Source of the DNA: Wenxinia marina DSM 24838
Lineage (GTDB): Bacteria > Pseudomonadota > Alphaproteobacteria > Rhodobacterales > Rhodobacteraceae
Reading direction: 5' to 3'
Assembly: GCF_000379485.1 (NCBI RefSeq)
Contig: NZ_KB902276.1
Coordinates: 124,001 to 188,000, forward strand
Length of the DNA: 64,000 nucleotides
Shown: positions 1-9,405 of the stretch, piece by piece
How the letters are laid out: each line of letters starts with the position of its first letter
How positions within the stretch are numbered: the first letter of the stretch is position 1
Notes under the pieces: model-generated
Databases searched by the model: none
Told to the model about the DNA's origin: nothing
The model's input: only the letters and a program-made list of their open reading frames with translations
Position numbers and translations under genes: made by a program

Positions 1-144
1 CGTGACCCCGGTCCAGGCGAGAAGCTGGGTGCCCGGCTTCAGTCGGATGAATCGCGTTTCGGTGTCGGACCTGAGAAAGAGCCGCCGCTCCGGAAAACGC
101 TTCTCCAATGCGACCTGAAGTCGATGAGCCACCCGTGATCGCAC
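1..144 (-). CDS. M23 metallopeptidase with DUF5930-type N-terminus (5' part only)
   Basis: Only the first 48 codons are inside the window; the gene runs off the left edge. The peptide contains ERRLFLRSDTETRFIRLKPG followed by the beginning of a hydrophobic stretch (TQLLAWTGVT). I recognise this as the cytoplasmic head and first membrane segment of the DUF5930/M23 (LytM-like) peptidoglycan endopeptidases of Rhodobacteraceae; the catalytic domain would lie outside. A GTG at 144 preceded by GGGATAGGG was chosen as the start; a second in-frame GTG at 132 is possible. It is divergent from the malyl-CoA lyase gene, with 235 bp between them. The family call rests on the short motif only. Confidence 0.6.
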   Translation of the reverse strand, partial: MRSRVAHRLQVALEKRFPERRLFLRSDTETRFIRLKPGTQLLAWTGVT

Positions 145-379
145 GCGCCCTATCCCTGATTGCCTGTCCCGGCTGCGACCTAACAAAGGGTTTCGGGGCG
201 CATCAAGAAATTTGCTCAAAAACGCACAGCCATGGGCGCAGTCCCGCCGGAACCGGCGAAAATTCGCCTATGACCCGCCAGGAATGCTCGAATGTTCCGA
301 CTGTTGCACGAAACTTGCAGGGCGGGGCGCGACGGTCGTATCCCGGTGACGCGTCCCAGCGAAAGAAAGTTGCCGCCCC

Positions 380-1336
380 ATGTCCTTCCGTCTCCAGCCC
401 GCGCCGCCGGCCCGCCCGAACCGCTGCCAGCTCTTCGGTCCGGGATCGCGCCCGGCGATCTTTCAGAAGATGGCCGCCTCGGCGGCGGATGTGGTGAATC
501 TCGACCTCGAGGATTCGGTCTCGGCCGGCGACAAGGACGCGGCCCGGGCGACCGTGGTGGAGGCGATCGGCGGCATCGACTGGGGCCGCAAGACGCTGTC
601 GGTGCGGATCAACGGCCTCGACACGCCGTGGTGGCACCGCGACGTGGTCGACCTGGTGGAGAAGGCGGGCGACCGGCTGGACCTCATCATGATCCCGAAG
701 GTCGGGTGCGCGGCGGACCTCTACGCCGTGGACGCCCTCGTGACCGCGGCGGAGAAGGCGGCGGGGCGGGAGCGGCGTCTCGGCTTCGAGGTCATCATCG
801 AGAGCGCGGCGGGAATCGCCCATGTCGAGGAGATCGCGAAAGGCTCGCCCCGGCTCCAGGCGATGAGCCTCGGCGCGGCGGACTTCGCGGCGTCGATGGG
901 GATGCAGACGACCGGCATCGGCGGCACGCAGGAGCAGTACTACATGCTGCACGAGGGCACGCGGCACTATTCGGACCCCTGGCACTGGGCGCAGGCGGCC
1001 ATCGTCGCGGCCTGCCGGACCCACGGCGTCCTGCCGGTCGACGGACCGTTCGGCGACTTCTCGGACGACGAGGGGTTCCGCGCGCAGGCGCGGCGGTCGG
1101 CGACGCTGGGCATGGTCGGCAAGTGGGCGATCCATCCCCGGCAGGTCGCGCTGGCCAACGAGGTCTTCACCCCGTCGGACGCCGCGGTCGCCGAGGCGCG
1201 CGAGATCCTCGCCGCGATGGAGGAGGCCAAGGCGCGGGGCGAGGGCGCGACGGTCTACAAGGGGCGGCTGGTCGACATCGCCTCGATCAAGCAGGCCGAG
1301 GTGATCGTGCGGCAGGCGGAGATGATCGCCCAGTAG
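380..1336 (+). CDS. mcl1: L-malyl-CoA/beta-methylmalyl-CoA lyase
   Basis: 318-residue CitE-superfamily lyase, the usual length for Mcl1. It reversibly cleaves L-malyl-CoA to acetyl-CoA and glyoxylate and beta-methylmalyl-CoA to propionyl-CoA and glyoxylate, a step of acetyl-CoA assimilation by the ethylmalonyl-CoA pathway (established family knowledge). Visible support: an N-terminal RCQLFGPGSRP phosphate-binding segment, NLDLEDSV, the Mg-binding segment GFEVIIESAAGI and SLGAADFAASMG, and the conserved GKWAIHPRQV near residue 250. This pathway marks facultative C2 metabolism typical of Rhodobacteraceae. It stands alone and is convergent with a small secreted-protein gene. A GC-rich hairpin at 1449-1474 lies downstream. 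Confidence 0.93.
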   Translation: MSFRLQPAPPARPNRCQLFGPGSRPAIFQKMAASAADVVNLDLEDSVSAGDKDAARATVVEAIGGIDWGRKTLSVRINGLDTPWWHRDVVDLVEKAGDRLDLIMIPKVGCAADLYAVDALVTAAEKAAGRERRLGFEVIIESAAGIAHVEEIAKGSPRLQAMSLGAADFAASMGMQTTGIGGTQEQYYMLHEGTRHYSDPWHWAQAAIVAACRTHGVLPVDGPFGDFSDDEGFRAQARRSATLGMVGKWAIHPRQVALANEVFTPSDAAVAEAREILAAMEEAKARGEGATVYKGRLVDIASIKQAEVIVRQAEMIAQ

Positions 1337-1448
1337 TGAGAGCGCGCACCCGTCCTGCCGAAGCCCGTACCGGCTGGACACCGGAAGACGTGTGGCTCGA
1401 TGAAAGCGAGGGGTGGGGGCAGCGGTCGCGCCCCGATGGGGGAGGGGG

Positions 1449-1474
1449 CCGGCGCCGGCACGTCCCGGCGCCGG
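1449..1474. terminator. GC-rich hairpin between convergent genes
   Basis: A perfect 10-bp stem (CCGGCGCCGG at 1449-1458 and again at 1465-1474) with a 6-base loop lies in the 147-bp gap between mcl1 (+) and the secreted-protein gene (-). No clear T-run follows, so it may be a factor-assisted or bidirectional terminator. Position is the main argument. Confidence 0.45.
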
Positions 1475-1483
1475 ACCGGTCGC

Positions 1484-1993
1484 TCACCGCATCCCGATCA
1501 TGCCGAACTGGCACAGCTGCCGGCAGTCGCTGGCGTCCTTGCCGATCAGCTGCTCGCTGAGGGCGTAGGCCATGCCGAATCCCTCGAAGCGGATGTCGTC
1601 GCATTCGCCGTCGTTCGGGTACTCTCCGCTGTCGTCGCCGAAATCGACGGTGCCGCACTGCATCGCCTGCGTGGCGGCGGTGTGGTCGTAGAGCCGGGCC
1701 TGGCCGCTGTCGACGAGGCTGCGGCAGTCGGTGGCGTCGCCGCCGGTATTGTCCCAGTTCAGGTAGGACGCGGCCACGCCCGCGCCGGCGAAGCGGCGGT
1801 CGTCGCACTCGCCGTCGTTGGGGTACTCGCCGCTGTCGTCGCCGAAGTTGATGCCGGCCCCCTGGGGCACCGGAGGCGGGGTCGGCGTGTCCACGGCGGG
1901 CGGCGTGGCGGTGGGGGCGGGGCTGCCCTTCTGCGCAAGGGCCGGGGCGGCGGTCAGCGCGAGCAGTGCAGCGGTGAGAACAGTCAGACGCAT
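1484..1993 (-). CDS. Small secreted protein with duplicated [15 protein letters not shown] module
   Basis: 169 residues. It has a clear Sec signal peptide ([21 protein letters not shown]), then a Pro/Thr-rich linker of about 25 residues, then two copies of a Cys- and Asp-rich module that begins [16 protein letters not shown]. The first module has DRRFAGAG and the second DIRFEGFG, each followed about 35 residues later by DCR. The paired cysteines suggest one disulfide per module, and the acidic cluster looks like a possible cation site (inference). I know the motif from unnamed periplasmic proteins of alphaproteobacteria but know no function. Start chosen at the ATG of the signal peptide, although the frame stays open far upstream. 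Confidence 0.8.
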   Translation of the reverse strand: MRLTVLTAALLALTAAPALAQKGSPAPTATPPAVDTPTPPPVPQGAGINFGDDSGEYPNDGECDDRRFAGAGVAASYLNWDNTGGDATDCRSLVDSGQARLYDHTAATQAMQCGTVDFGDDSGEYPNDGECDDIRFEGFGMAYALSEQLIGKDASDCRQLCQFGMIGMR

Positions 1994-2131
1994 CGGAAAA
2001 GTCCTGAAGCCAAGGTCACGAATGCGACGACTATGGCCGGGCGGCCGCACTCTGGCAATCGCCGCCGCCGTTGCATCCGGCCATCCGCCACGCCTATATC
2101 GGCCCCGCATGCGAGAGCCGGGAGCCGACCT

Positions 2132-3094
2132 TTGACCCATTACCTCGATTTCGAGAAATCCCTCGCCGACATCGAGGGCAAGGCCGAGGAACTGCGGACG
2201 ATGTCCCGCGCCAACCCCGAGGCCGAGGTCGACAAGGAGGCCGCCGCGCTCGACCGCAAGGCGTCCGACATGCTGAGGAAGCTGTATGACGGCCTGACCC
2301 CCTGGCAGAAGTGCCAGGTCGCCCGCCACCCCGAGCGGCCGCATTGCCGCGACTACGTGGACGCGCTGTTCACCGACTGGACGCCGCTGGCCGGCGACCG
2401 CAACTTCGCCGACGATCACGCGGTGATGGGCGGGCTGGCGCGGTTCCGCGACGCGCCGGTCGTGGTGATCGGCCACGAGAAGGGCCACGACACCAAGAGC
2501 CGGATCGAGCGGAACTTCGGCATGGCCCGACCCGAGGGCTACCGCAAGGCGATCCGCCTGATGGATCTGGCCGACCGCTTCGGCCTGCCGGTGGTGACGC
2601 TGGTCGACACGCCCGGCGCCTATCCCGGCAAGGGCGCCGAGGAGCGGGGCCAGTCCGAGGCGATCGCGCGGTCCACCGAGAAGTGCCTGGCGCTGAAGGT
2701 GCCGATGGTCGCCGTGGTGATCGGCGAGGGCGGCTCGGGCGGGGCGGTGGCCTTCGCCACCGCGAACCGGGTCGCGATGCTTGAGCACTCCATCTACTCG
2801 GTGATCTCGCCCGAGGGCTGCGCCTCGATCCTGTGGAAGGACGCCGAGAAGATGCGCGAGGCGGCCGAGGCGCTGCGCCTGACCGCGCAGGACCTGTCGC
2901 GCCTCGGCGTGATCGACCGGGTGATCCGCGAGCCGCTCGGAGGGGCGCACCGCGACGCGGCCGCCGCCATCGCCTCGGTCGGCGACGGCATCGCGGCGAT
3001 GCTGGGCGAACTCGCGGACCAGTCCCCGGACTCCCTGCGCGACAACCGCCGCCGCAAGTACCTCGGCATCGGGGCCAAGGGCCTCGCGGCGTGA
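2132..3094 (+). CDS. accA: Acetyl-CoA carboxylase carboxyltransferase subunit alpha
   Basis: 320 residues, the usual length. It forms the carboxyltransferase with AccD, moving the carboxyl group from biotin-BCCP to acetyl-CoA in the first committed step of fatty-acid synthesis. Diagnostic segments are [58 protein letters not shown] and [18 protein letters not shown] followed by [18 protein letters not shown]. The reading frame is open far upstream, but homology begins at [20 protein letters not shown], which places the start at a TTG codon (2132). The TTG start is inferred from the family N-terminus. Its stop overlaps the GTG start of the next gene. Confidence 0.93.
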   Translation: MTHYLDFEKSLADIEGKAEELRTMSRANPEAEVDKEAAALDRKASDMLRKLYDGLTPWQKCQVARHPERPHCRDYVDALFTDWTPLAGDRNFADDHAVMGGLARFRDAPVVVIGHEKGHDTKSRIERNFGMARPEGYRKAIRLMDLADRFGLPVVTLVDTPGAYPGKGAEERGQSEAIARSTEKCLALKVPMVAVVIGEGGSGGAVAFATANRVAMLEHSIYSVISPEGCASILWKDAEKMREAAEALRLTAQDLSRLGVIDRVIREPLGGAHRDAAAAIASVGDGIAAMLGELADQSPDSLRDNRRRKYLGIGAKGLAA

Positions 3095-3585
3095 GGGCGC
3101 TGGCCGTCGCGCTGGCGCTGCTCTCCGAGGCGGCGCTCGCGGAGGGTGGTCTCGAGGGCCGCACGGTGGTGTTCCGTGTCGAGAGCTACGACGATCCCGC
3201 CGCGCCCTATCTCGTCAGCGAGGACTACGTGGGTGCCGTCGGTCCCGGCCCCGAATTCTCGATGGAGGAGGAGGGCGGCCTCTGGGTCGACGTCGTGCCG
3301 GTGCGGATCGACCTGTCGGACGGCGAGATAGAGCTGACCTGGCCGTCGGTGGAGGCCGGGCCCTTCGCGACCTTCGCCTTCAACGGCTACGTCATGGAGT
3401 TCGCGGGCGACTGCGCGCTGATCGAGCGGGCCAAGGTCGTCGACTGGGAAACGACGCTGCCGCTGGCGGACGACGCGCTGGAGGTGACGCCGCTGCGGCT
3501 CGCCCTTGACGTGTCGGGGCTGGAGTACGGCCCGGACCAGCGCATCGTCATCGCGCTGCAGGTCGCGGACTGCCCGGTCTCGTAG
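3091..3585 (+). CDS. Hypothetical secreted protein downstream of accA
   Basis: 164 residues from a GTG at 3091 that overlaps the accA stop codon (GTGA), so it is probably translationally coupled to accA. The first 17 residues ([17 protein letters not shown]) form a short signal peptide. The mature part is acidic and predicted to be mostly beta-strand, with two cysteines (in [10 protein letters not shown] and at the C-terminal VADCPVS) that could form a disulfide. I recognise no family. No link to fatty-acid synthesis is visible beyond position. Confidence 0.72.
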   Translation: MRALAVALALLSEAALAEGGLEGRTVVFRVESYDDPAAPYLVSEDYVGAVGPGPEFSMEEEGGLWVDVVPVRIDLSDGEIELTWPSVEAGPFATFAFNGYVMEFAGDCALIERAKVVDWETTLPLADDALEVTPLRLALDVSGLEYGPDQRIVIALQVADCPVS

Positions 3586-3607
3586 GGGCCGAAGAGTTCA
3601 CCGAAGA

Positions 3608-3779
3608 CCCGCCCCGGCCCTGAGCCGGGGCCTCGAGGCGCGGCCTCCGATCGGGCCCTGGGCTCAAGGCGAACGGCGCCGCCCCGATGGCGACCCGCCC
3701 CGCCCCGGCCCCGAGCCGGGGCCTCGGCGCGACTGGGCGCTCTTTCCGATCGGGGCCCCGGCTCAAGGCCGGGGCGGGC
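3608..3779. repeat. Mosaic hairpin repeat, two tandem modules
   Basis: The 224-bp gap between the hypothetical gene and bcp is filled by two copies of a GC-rich unit (about 3608-3672 and 3694-3779). Each copy starts with a stem of the type CCCCGGCCCTGAGCCGGGG, continues with CCTCG and a variable centre, and ends with a stem of the type GGCCCCGGCTCAAGGCCGGG. The same architecture recurs at 43650-43729 and 49065-49152. It resembles BIME/REP-like intergenic elements and could act as a bidirectional terminator between these convergent genes. Confidence 0.7.
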
Positions 3780-3809
3780 AAGGGGAGGCGCAGGCCCGCC
3801 CCGACCCCC

Positions 3810-4283
3810 TCACATCGCCTTCACCGCCTCCAGCACCTCGTCCACGTGCCCCGGCACCTTCACCTTGCGCCAGACCCTGGCGATCCGGCCCTCGCCGTCG
3901 ATCAGGAAGGTCGCCCGCTCGATCCCCATGAAGGTCCTGCCGTACATCTTCTTCTCGCCCCAGACGCCGTACCGCTCGGCGGTGTCCGAGCCCTCGTCGG
4001 ACAGCAGCGCGACCTTCAGCCCGTGCTTGTCGCGGAACTTCTCGTGGCTCTTCACCGGATCCTTCGACACGCCGAGGACCGTCGCGCCCGCGGCCGTGAA
4101 CTCCTCGGCCCTGGCGGTGAAGTCGAGCGCCTGGGTCGTGCAGCCGGAGGTGTCGTCCTTGGGGTAGAAGTACAGGACCACCGGCTTGCCGGTGAACGAG
4201 GCGAGCGAGACGCTGCCGCCGCCGTCCCGGGGCAGGTCGAACTCGGGCGCCGGGGCCCCCTCCGTCACGTCGGCAGTGGTCAT
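3810..4283 (-). CDS. bcp: Thioredoxin-dependent peroxiredoxin (BCP/PrxQ family), one cysteine
   Basis: 157 residues, thioredoxin fold, cytoplasmic; it reduces H2O2 and organic hydroperoxides. The order GAPAPEFDLPRDGGGSVSLA, then VVLYFYPKDDTSGCTTQALDF (peroxidatic Cys near residue 48 in a T-x-x-C context), then GVSKDPVKSHEKFRDKHGL and ERATFLIDGEGRI is characteristic. The usual resolving Cys five residues after the peroxidatic Cys (GCTTEACxF in typical members) is replaced by Leu, and there is no other Cys in the protein. It should therefore work as a 1-Cys enzyme or use an external thiol. The ATG at 4283 follows GGAGCGCGCAGA; an earlier in-frame ATG at 4304 is less likely. Confidence 0.9.
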   Translation of the reverse strand: MTTADVTEGAPAPEFDLPRDGGGSVSLASFTGKPVVLYFYPKDDTSGCTTQALDFTARAEEFTAAGATVLGVSKDPVKSHEKFRDKHGLKVALLSDEGSDTAERYGVWGEKKMYGRTFMGIERATFLIDGEGRIARVWRKVKVPGHVDEVLEAVKAM

Positions 4284-4356
4284 TCTGCGCGCTCCTTTGC
4301 ACAATGGGGTCCGCCCGGGTTTCTAGGCCGGGACCGGTGCGGGTAAAGGGGCGCGG

Positions 4357-7300
4357 ATGGCGGACGAGGCGGAGCACGGCCCACGCGCCCGCGCGCCGCT
4401 CTCCGACGCGCCGGGCGAGGACGGGCCGTCAGGCGTGGGCGCGTCCGGGGCGGCGGAAGAGGCTGGCGAGCGCCCTACGGCTGGGGACGCGGCGGACGAG
4501 CAGGCGCCGGGCGGGGACGGACGCGCCTCGGACGGTCGTGCGGGGGCGGGCGCAGACGACCGCGCGCCGCCGGCGGACACCGGTGAGGCCGCGCAAGGCG
4601 TCGGAGGGACCGGCGCTGACCTGCCGGAGGGTGGAGCGGATGCCGTTCCTGCGACCTCGGCGGATCGAGCGGACGCGCCCGGCGCGGACGGTCCTGCGAG
4701 CGATGAGGGACCGGAAGGACCAGCCGACGCGGTCAGCCCCGACGAGACCGGTACCGGCGGTGGAGACCGAGGAGACGTTCAGGAGCCCTCCCTCGTCTCG
4801 ATCCACGGGGGTGCGGCGCCGCACGGGACGCCGGGGCCCGGCGACCCCGCGGAGGCACGCCGCCTCCCGGAGGTGCTGGCCCCCATGGCGGCGCAGCCCC
4901 TTGCCATCGAAACCGAAGCGGACGAGGCCGCGGATGGCCCTGCGAGCGCTGCGGAGCCCCGTTCCGAGGAGACGTGGAGGGACGGCGCGCGAGCGGCGTC
5001 GTCCGGCGATTCCGCTGTGCCTTCGGCCGCTCCCGCCCCGCCTCCGCCGCCCCCGCGCCGCGGCAAGCTCGGCGCGACGGTGCGGCCGCTGCTCCTCCTG
5101 ATCGCCGCGCCGCTGGTCTTCGTGCTGGCGCTGCCGGTCCTGATGCTGGGACAGGAGATCACGGCGCCATCCTGGATTACCTCGCGCGTGGAGGCGCAGG
5201 CCGCCGAGATGCTCGGCGGCGGAGCGATCGACGTGGGCGAGATCACGCTGACCGTCGGGCGCGACCTGCACCCGGTGATCCGCCTGCGCCACGGCCGCCT
5301 GATCGACGCGGCCGGGACCGAGCTGGTGCGCCTGCCGGAAGCGGAGATCCAGCTCTCGCCCCGTGGCCTGATCCTGCGGCGCGAGGTGCTGCCGCAGGAG
5401 ATCCGCCTCGTGGGCGGCGCGCTCGCGCTGCGGCGGCAGGGGGACGGCCGGCTGGCGATGTCGTTCGAGGGGGCGGGCGAGGGGCCGGCCGTTGGCACGG
5501 AGGGCGCCCCGGGCGCCGTGGCCGTCAGCCCCGACGCGCTCGCGGCGCTGTTCGAGCGGCCGGCGCTGGAGGCGATCGAGGTGATCTCGGCCGAGGGGCT
5601 GATCGTGAACTACCTTGACGAGCGGGCCGGGCGGGCATGGACGCTGGACGCCGGTCGGGTGCGGCTCGACCGGCGCGGCGGCCTGGCTGTGGCCGCTTCT
5701 GCCTCGCTCATCACCGGACGCAGCTACGTCACCGACGTCGCCCTCTCGCTGGACCGGCCGGGCGGCGCGGGCGCGGCGCAGGTGGCGCTGACGGTCAGCC
5801 GCGCCGCCTCGCGCGATATCGCCACGCAGAGCCCGGCGCTGGCCTGGCTGGCGGTCCTCGACGCGCCGCTGTCGGTGTCGAGCCGGGCCGAGATCGCGGG
5901 CGATGGAACGCTCGGCGAGGTGTCGGCGACGCTGGAGATCGGCGCGGGCACGCTGCGGCCCTCGGGCGGCGCGCAGCCGTTGGGGTTCGAGGAGGCCAAG
6001 GCCTACCTGCGGTTCGACGCGGCCGAGGGGCGGGTGGAGTTCGACGAGGTGCAGGTCGCCTCGGACTGGGGATCGCTCGCTGCCTCGGGCCGGGCCACGT
6101 TCGGTGACCTGTCGGGCGGGTTGCCGAAGTCGCTGGTCGGCCAGTTCGCGTTCTCGAACATCTCGATAGAGCCGCCGGGCGTCTACCAGTCGCCGCTCCG
6201 GCTGCCGTCGGCCGAGGCGGACTTCCGGCTGCGGCTGGACCCGTTCCGGGTCGAGGTCGGACAGGTCCTGCTCACCGGTGAGCGCGGGACGCAGGTGATC
6301 GCGGACGGCGAGGTGACGGCCGGGCAGGACGGCTGGGCGGTCGCGGCGCAGGCGCGGATCCCGCGGCTCGGCGTGCGCCGCGCGGTGGAGCTGTGGCCCC
6401 CGGGCCTGCTGCCGGGGACGCGGGACTGGTTCGACCGCAATCTGACCGCGGGCGTCCTGACGGACGTGGCCGCCGTCCTTCGCCTGCGCTCCGGCGCGGC
6501 GCCGCTGATCTGGGTCAGCAGCGACTTCGAGGGCGCGACCGCGCGGCTCGTGCCGACGCTGCCGCCGGTGGAGGCAGGCGCCGGGCGGCTGACCTTCCAG
6601 GACCGTCGCATCGCCGTCGCGCTGGACCGCGGCCGGATCGAGGCGCCGCAGGGCGGGACGGTGGACGCGGCGGGGACGACCTTCGTGCTGGAGGATGCGG
6701 GGGCCCATCCCCTGATGGCGCGGGTCGAGCTGCGGACCGAGAGCACGATCACCGCGGCCCTGTCGCTGCTGGACCTGCCGCCCTTCGGCTACCCGTCGGG
6801 CGGCGGCCTCGCCACCGACGTCGCCGAAGGGCGGGCGCGGGTGGAGGGGCGGCTCGACTTCCCGCTCGGCGACGACCGGCCGCCGGAGCGGGTGGACTGG
6901 GACATCGCCGCATCCCTCAGCGGCGTGTCGAGCGCGGGCCTGCTCCCCGGCGGGCGGCAGCTGGCCGCGCAGGCGCTGACGATGGAGGTGGACCGCGGCC
7001 GCCTGTCGGTCGGCGGGCGGATGCGGATCGGCGCGGTCCCGGTGCAGGCGACGTGGAGCCGAGCGCTCGGCGAGGGCAGCGCGGGCACCGCGCGGATCGA
7101 GGGCGAGGTGACGCTGTCGCCGGAGTTCCTGGACGAATTCGGCATCGCCCTGCCGGACGGCATGGTCCGGGGCGAGGGGCAGGGGCGCGTCTCCCTGACC
7201 TTTCCGGCGAGCGGGCCGCCCTCCTTTGCCCTGTCCTCCGATCTGCGGGGGGTCGGCCTGTCGATCCCGGAGATCGGCTGGTCCAAGGCGCCCGCCGCGG

Positions 7301-8316
7301 TCGGCTCGCTGGAGGTGGCGGGCACGCTCGGCGACACGCCGCGCGTCGACCGCCTCGTGCTGTCCGCGCCGGGGCTGGACGCGGCCGGCTCGGTCACGCT
7401 GCGCGAGGACGGCGCGGGACTGGACCGGCTGGCGCTGTCGCGGCTGCGGGTCGGCGGCTGGCTCGACGCGCCGGTGACGCTGGTCGGCCGCGGCGGCGCG
7501 GCGCCGGGCGTGGTGCTGGACGGCGGCAGCCTGGACCTGCGCGACGCGGCCTTCGGCGGCGGGGGCGGCGGCGAGGTGGGGCCGCTCACGGTGACGCTCG
7601 ACCGGCTGCAGGTGACCGAGGGGATCGCGCTGACCGCCTTCCGCGGCGAGTTCGGCGGGGCCGGCGGTCTGTCGGGCACCTTCACCGGCCGTATCAATGG
7701 TGGCACGGCGGTACAGGGGACACTGGTCCCCGAGAACGGCCGCTTCGCCGTCCGCGTCCGCTCGGCCGACGCGGGGGGCGCAATCCGGGACGCCGGCTTC
7801 CTGCCCAATGCGACGGGCGGATCGCTCGACCTCGTCCTGCGGCCCGTCGGCGGCGAGGGCACGTTCGACGGCACCGCCGTGATCCGGCAGGTGCGGGTGC
7901 GCGAGGCGCCCGAGCTGGCGCAGCTTCTGGACGCGATCTCTGTCGTGGGCCTGCTGCAGCAGCTGGACGGGCAGGGCCTCGCCTTCGACAGCGTGGACGC
8001 CGAGTTCCGCATCGCGCCCGACCGGGTGACGATCGCCCGTGCCGCCGCGGTCGGGCCGGGGCTGGGCATCTCGGTCGACGGCTACTACATGCCGGGGCCG
8101 GGGACGCTGGACCTGCAGGGGGTGGTGTCGCCGTTCTACTTCATCAACGCCATCGGCTCGGTCCTGACCCGGCCGGGGGAGGGACTGGTGGGCTTCAACT
8201 TCACGCTGCGCGGGCCGGTCGGCAGCCCGGAGGTCGGGGTCAACCCGCTGTCGCTGCTGACCCCCGGCATGTTCCGCGAGATCTTCCGCCGGGCGCCGCC
8301 GGAGCTGGGCCGATGA
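4357..8316 (+). CDS. AsmA/YhdP-like envelope protein (DUF3971) with long disordered N-terminus
   Basis: 1319 residues. Residues 1 to about 235 are low complexity (Ala, Gly, Asp, Glu, Pro) without predicted structure. A Pro run and an RRGK stop signal precede a single membrane segment near 245-265 ([20 protein letters not shown]). The remaining 1050 residues are repetitive beta-rich sequence of the AsmA/TamB/YhdP superfamily, ending with the conserved [20 protein letters not shown] and [20 protein letters not shown]. Family members form hydrophobic-groove bridges that move phospholipids between the inner and outer membranes (established for the superfamily; inference here). High GC at third codon positions supports the N-terminal frame, but a later start cannot be excluded. 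Its stop overlaps queA (ATGA). Confidence 0.85.
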   Translation: MADEAEHGPRARAPLSDAPGEDGPSGVGASGAAEEAGERPTAGDAADEQAPGGDGRASDGRAGAGADDRAPPADTGEAAQGVGGTGADLPEGGADAVPATSADRADAPGADGPASDEGPEGPADAVSPDETGTGGGDRGDVQEPSLVSIHGGAAPHGTPGPGDPAEARRLPEVLAPMAAQPLAIETEADEAADGPASAAEPRSEETWRDGARAASSGDSAVPSAAPAPPPPPPRRGKLGATVRPLLLLIAAPLVFVLALPVLMLGQEITAPSWITSRVEAQAAEMLGGGAIDVGEITLTVGRDLHPVIRLRHGRLIDAAGTELVRLPEAEIQLSPRGLILRREVLPQEIRLVGGALALRRQGDGRLAMSFEGAGEGPAVGTEGAPGAVAVSPDALAALFERPALEAIEVISAEGLIVNYLDERAGRAWTLDAGRVRLDRRGGLAVAASASLITGRSYVTDVALSLDRPGGAGAAQVALTVSRAASRDIATQSPALAWLAVLDAPLSVSSRAEIAGDGTLGEVSATLEIGAGTLRPSGGAQPLGFEEAKAYLRFDAAEGRVEFDEVQVASDWGSLAASGRATFGDLSGGLPKSLVGQFAFSNISIEPPGVYQSPLRLPSAEADFRLRLDPFRVEVGQVLLTGERGTQVIADGEVTAGQDGWAVAAQARIPRLGVRRAVELWPPGLLPGTRDWFDRNLTAGVLTDVAAVLRLRSGAAPLIWVSSDFEGATARLVPTLPPVEAGAGRLTFQDRRIAVALDRGRIEAPQGGTVDAAGTTFVLEDAGAHPLMARVELRTESTITAALSLLDLPPFGYPSGGGLATDVAEGRARVEGRLDFPLGDDRPPERVDWDIAASLSGVSSAGLLPGGRQLAAQALTMEVDRGRLSVGGRMRIGAVPVQATWSRALGEGSAGTARIEGEVTLSPEFLDEFGIALPDGMVRGEGQGRVSLTFPASGPPSFALSSDLRGVGLSIPEIGWSKAPAAVGSLEVAGTLGDTPRVDRLVLSAPGLDAAGSVTLREDGAGLDRLALSRLRVGGWLDAPVTLVGRGGAAPGVVLDGGSLDLRDAAFGGGGGGEVGPLTVTLDRLQVTEGIALTAFRGEFGGAGGLSGTFTGRINGGTAVQGTLVPENGRFAVRVRSADAGGAIRDAGFLPNATGGSLDLVLRPVGGEGTFDGTAVIRQVRVREAPELAQLLDAISVVGLLQQLDGQGLAFDSVDAEFRIAPDRVTIARAAAVGPGLGISVDGYYMPGPGTLDLQGVVSPFYFINAIGSVLTRPGEGLVGFNFTLRGPVGSPEVGVNPLSLLTPGMFREIFRRAPPELGR

Positions 8317-9347
8317 GGCTGTCCGACTTCGACTTCGACCTCCCCGAGGAGCTGATCGCGACCCGTCCGGCGCGGCCCCGCTCGTCCGCGCGGCTGCTGC
8401 ATGCCGAGGGCGGACGGATCGCGGACCGCCGTGTCGCCGACCTGCCGCAGATCCTGCGGCCCGGCGACCTGCTGGTCCTGAACGACACGAAAGTGATCCC
8501 GGCGAGGCTGACCGGCATCCGCCGTCGCGGCGAGGCGGAGGCGCGGATCGAGGTGACGCTCGCCGCGCCCCGCGGCGACGGGCGCTGGAGCGCGCTGGTC
8601 AAGCCGCTGCGCAAGTGGGCCGAGGGCGAGACGGTCGTCTTCTCGCCCCGCCTGTCGGCGGTGATGGAGGGGCGCGAGGGCGACATGGCCGTGATCCGGC
8701 TGGCGGCGGAGGGCGACCTAGACGCCGCGCTGGCCGAGGCGGGGGCGATGCCGCTGCCGCCCTACATCGCGGCCAAGCGGGCCGCCGACGAGGCCGACGT
8801 GGCGGACTACCAGACGGTCTGGGCCGCCCGCGCTGGCGCCGTCGCCGCGCCCACCGCCTCGCTGCACTTCGATCAGGAGTTGCTCGCCGCCCTCGACGCG
8901 CGGGGCGTGGAGCGGACGCACGTCACGCTGCATGTCGGCGCCGGCACCTTCCTGCCGGTGAAGGTCGACGACGTGAGCGAGCACCGGATGCATTCCGAAT
9001 GGGGCGAGGTCGGCGCGGAGGCCGCGGCGGCGATGGCGCGGGCCAAGCAGGAAGGACGGCGGGTGATCCCGGTCGGCACCACGGCGCTGCGCCTGATCGA
9101 GAGCTCGGGCGGCGCGGAATGGCGCGGCGATACCGATATCTTCATCACTCCGGGCTACGCCTTCCGCGTGGCCGACGCGCTGATGACCAACTTCCACCTG
9201 CCGAAATCGACGCTGATGATGCTCGTCTCGGCGCTGATGGGGCCGGAGCGGATCAGGCAGATCTACGCCCATGCCATCGCGGCGCGATACCGCTTCTTCA
9301 GCTACGGCGACGGGAGTCTGCTGGTGCCGGACGGTTCGTCGCGATAG
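8313..9347 (+). CDS. queA: S-adenosylmethionine:tRNA ribosyltransferase-isomerase
   Basis: 344 residues, the usual length. QueA transfers and isomerises the ribosyl moiety of AdoMet onto preQ1 at tRNA position 34 to give epoxyqueuosine. Recognised by the N-terminal [67 protein letters not shown] and the C-terminal [19 protein letters not shown] plus [12 protein letters not shown]. The start ATG overlaps the stop of the AsmA-like gene, suggesting translational coupling. No other queuosine gene is nearby. Confidence 0.95.
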   Translation: MRLSDFDFDLPEELIATRPARPRSSARLLHAEGGRIADRRVADLPQILRPGDLLVLNDTKVIPARLTGIRRRGEAEARIEVTLAAPRGDGRWSALVKPLRKWAEGETVVFSPRLSAVMEGREGDMAVIRLAAEGDLDAALAEAGAMPLPPYIAAKRAADEADVADYQTVWAARAGAVAAPTASLHFDQELLAALDARGVERTHVTLHVGAGTFLPVKVDDVSEHRMHSEWGEVGAEAAAAMARAKQEGRRVIPVGTTALRLIESSGGAEWRGDTDIFITPGYAFRVADALMTNFHLPKSTLMMLVSALMGPERIRQIYAHAIAARYRFFSYGDGSLLVPDGSSR

Positions 9348-9405
9348 ACGCAGGCCGCAAGCGCGCCCCCCCGGGCGGCGCCGACCTGCAGATAGGGGGG
9401 ACACC

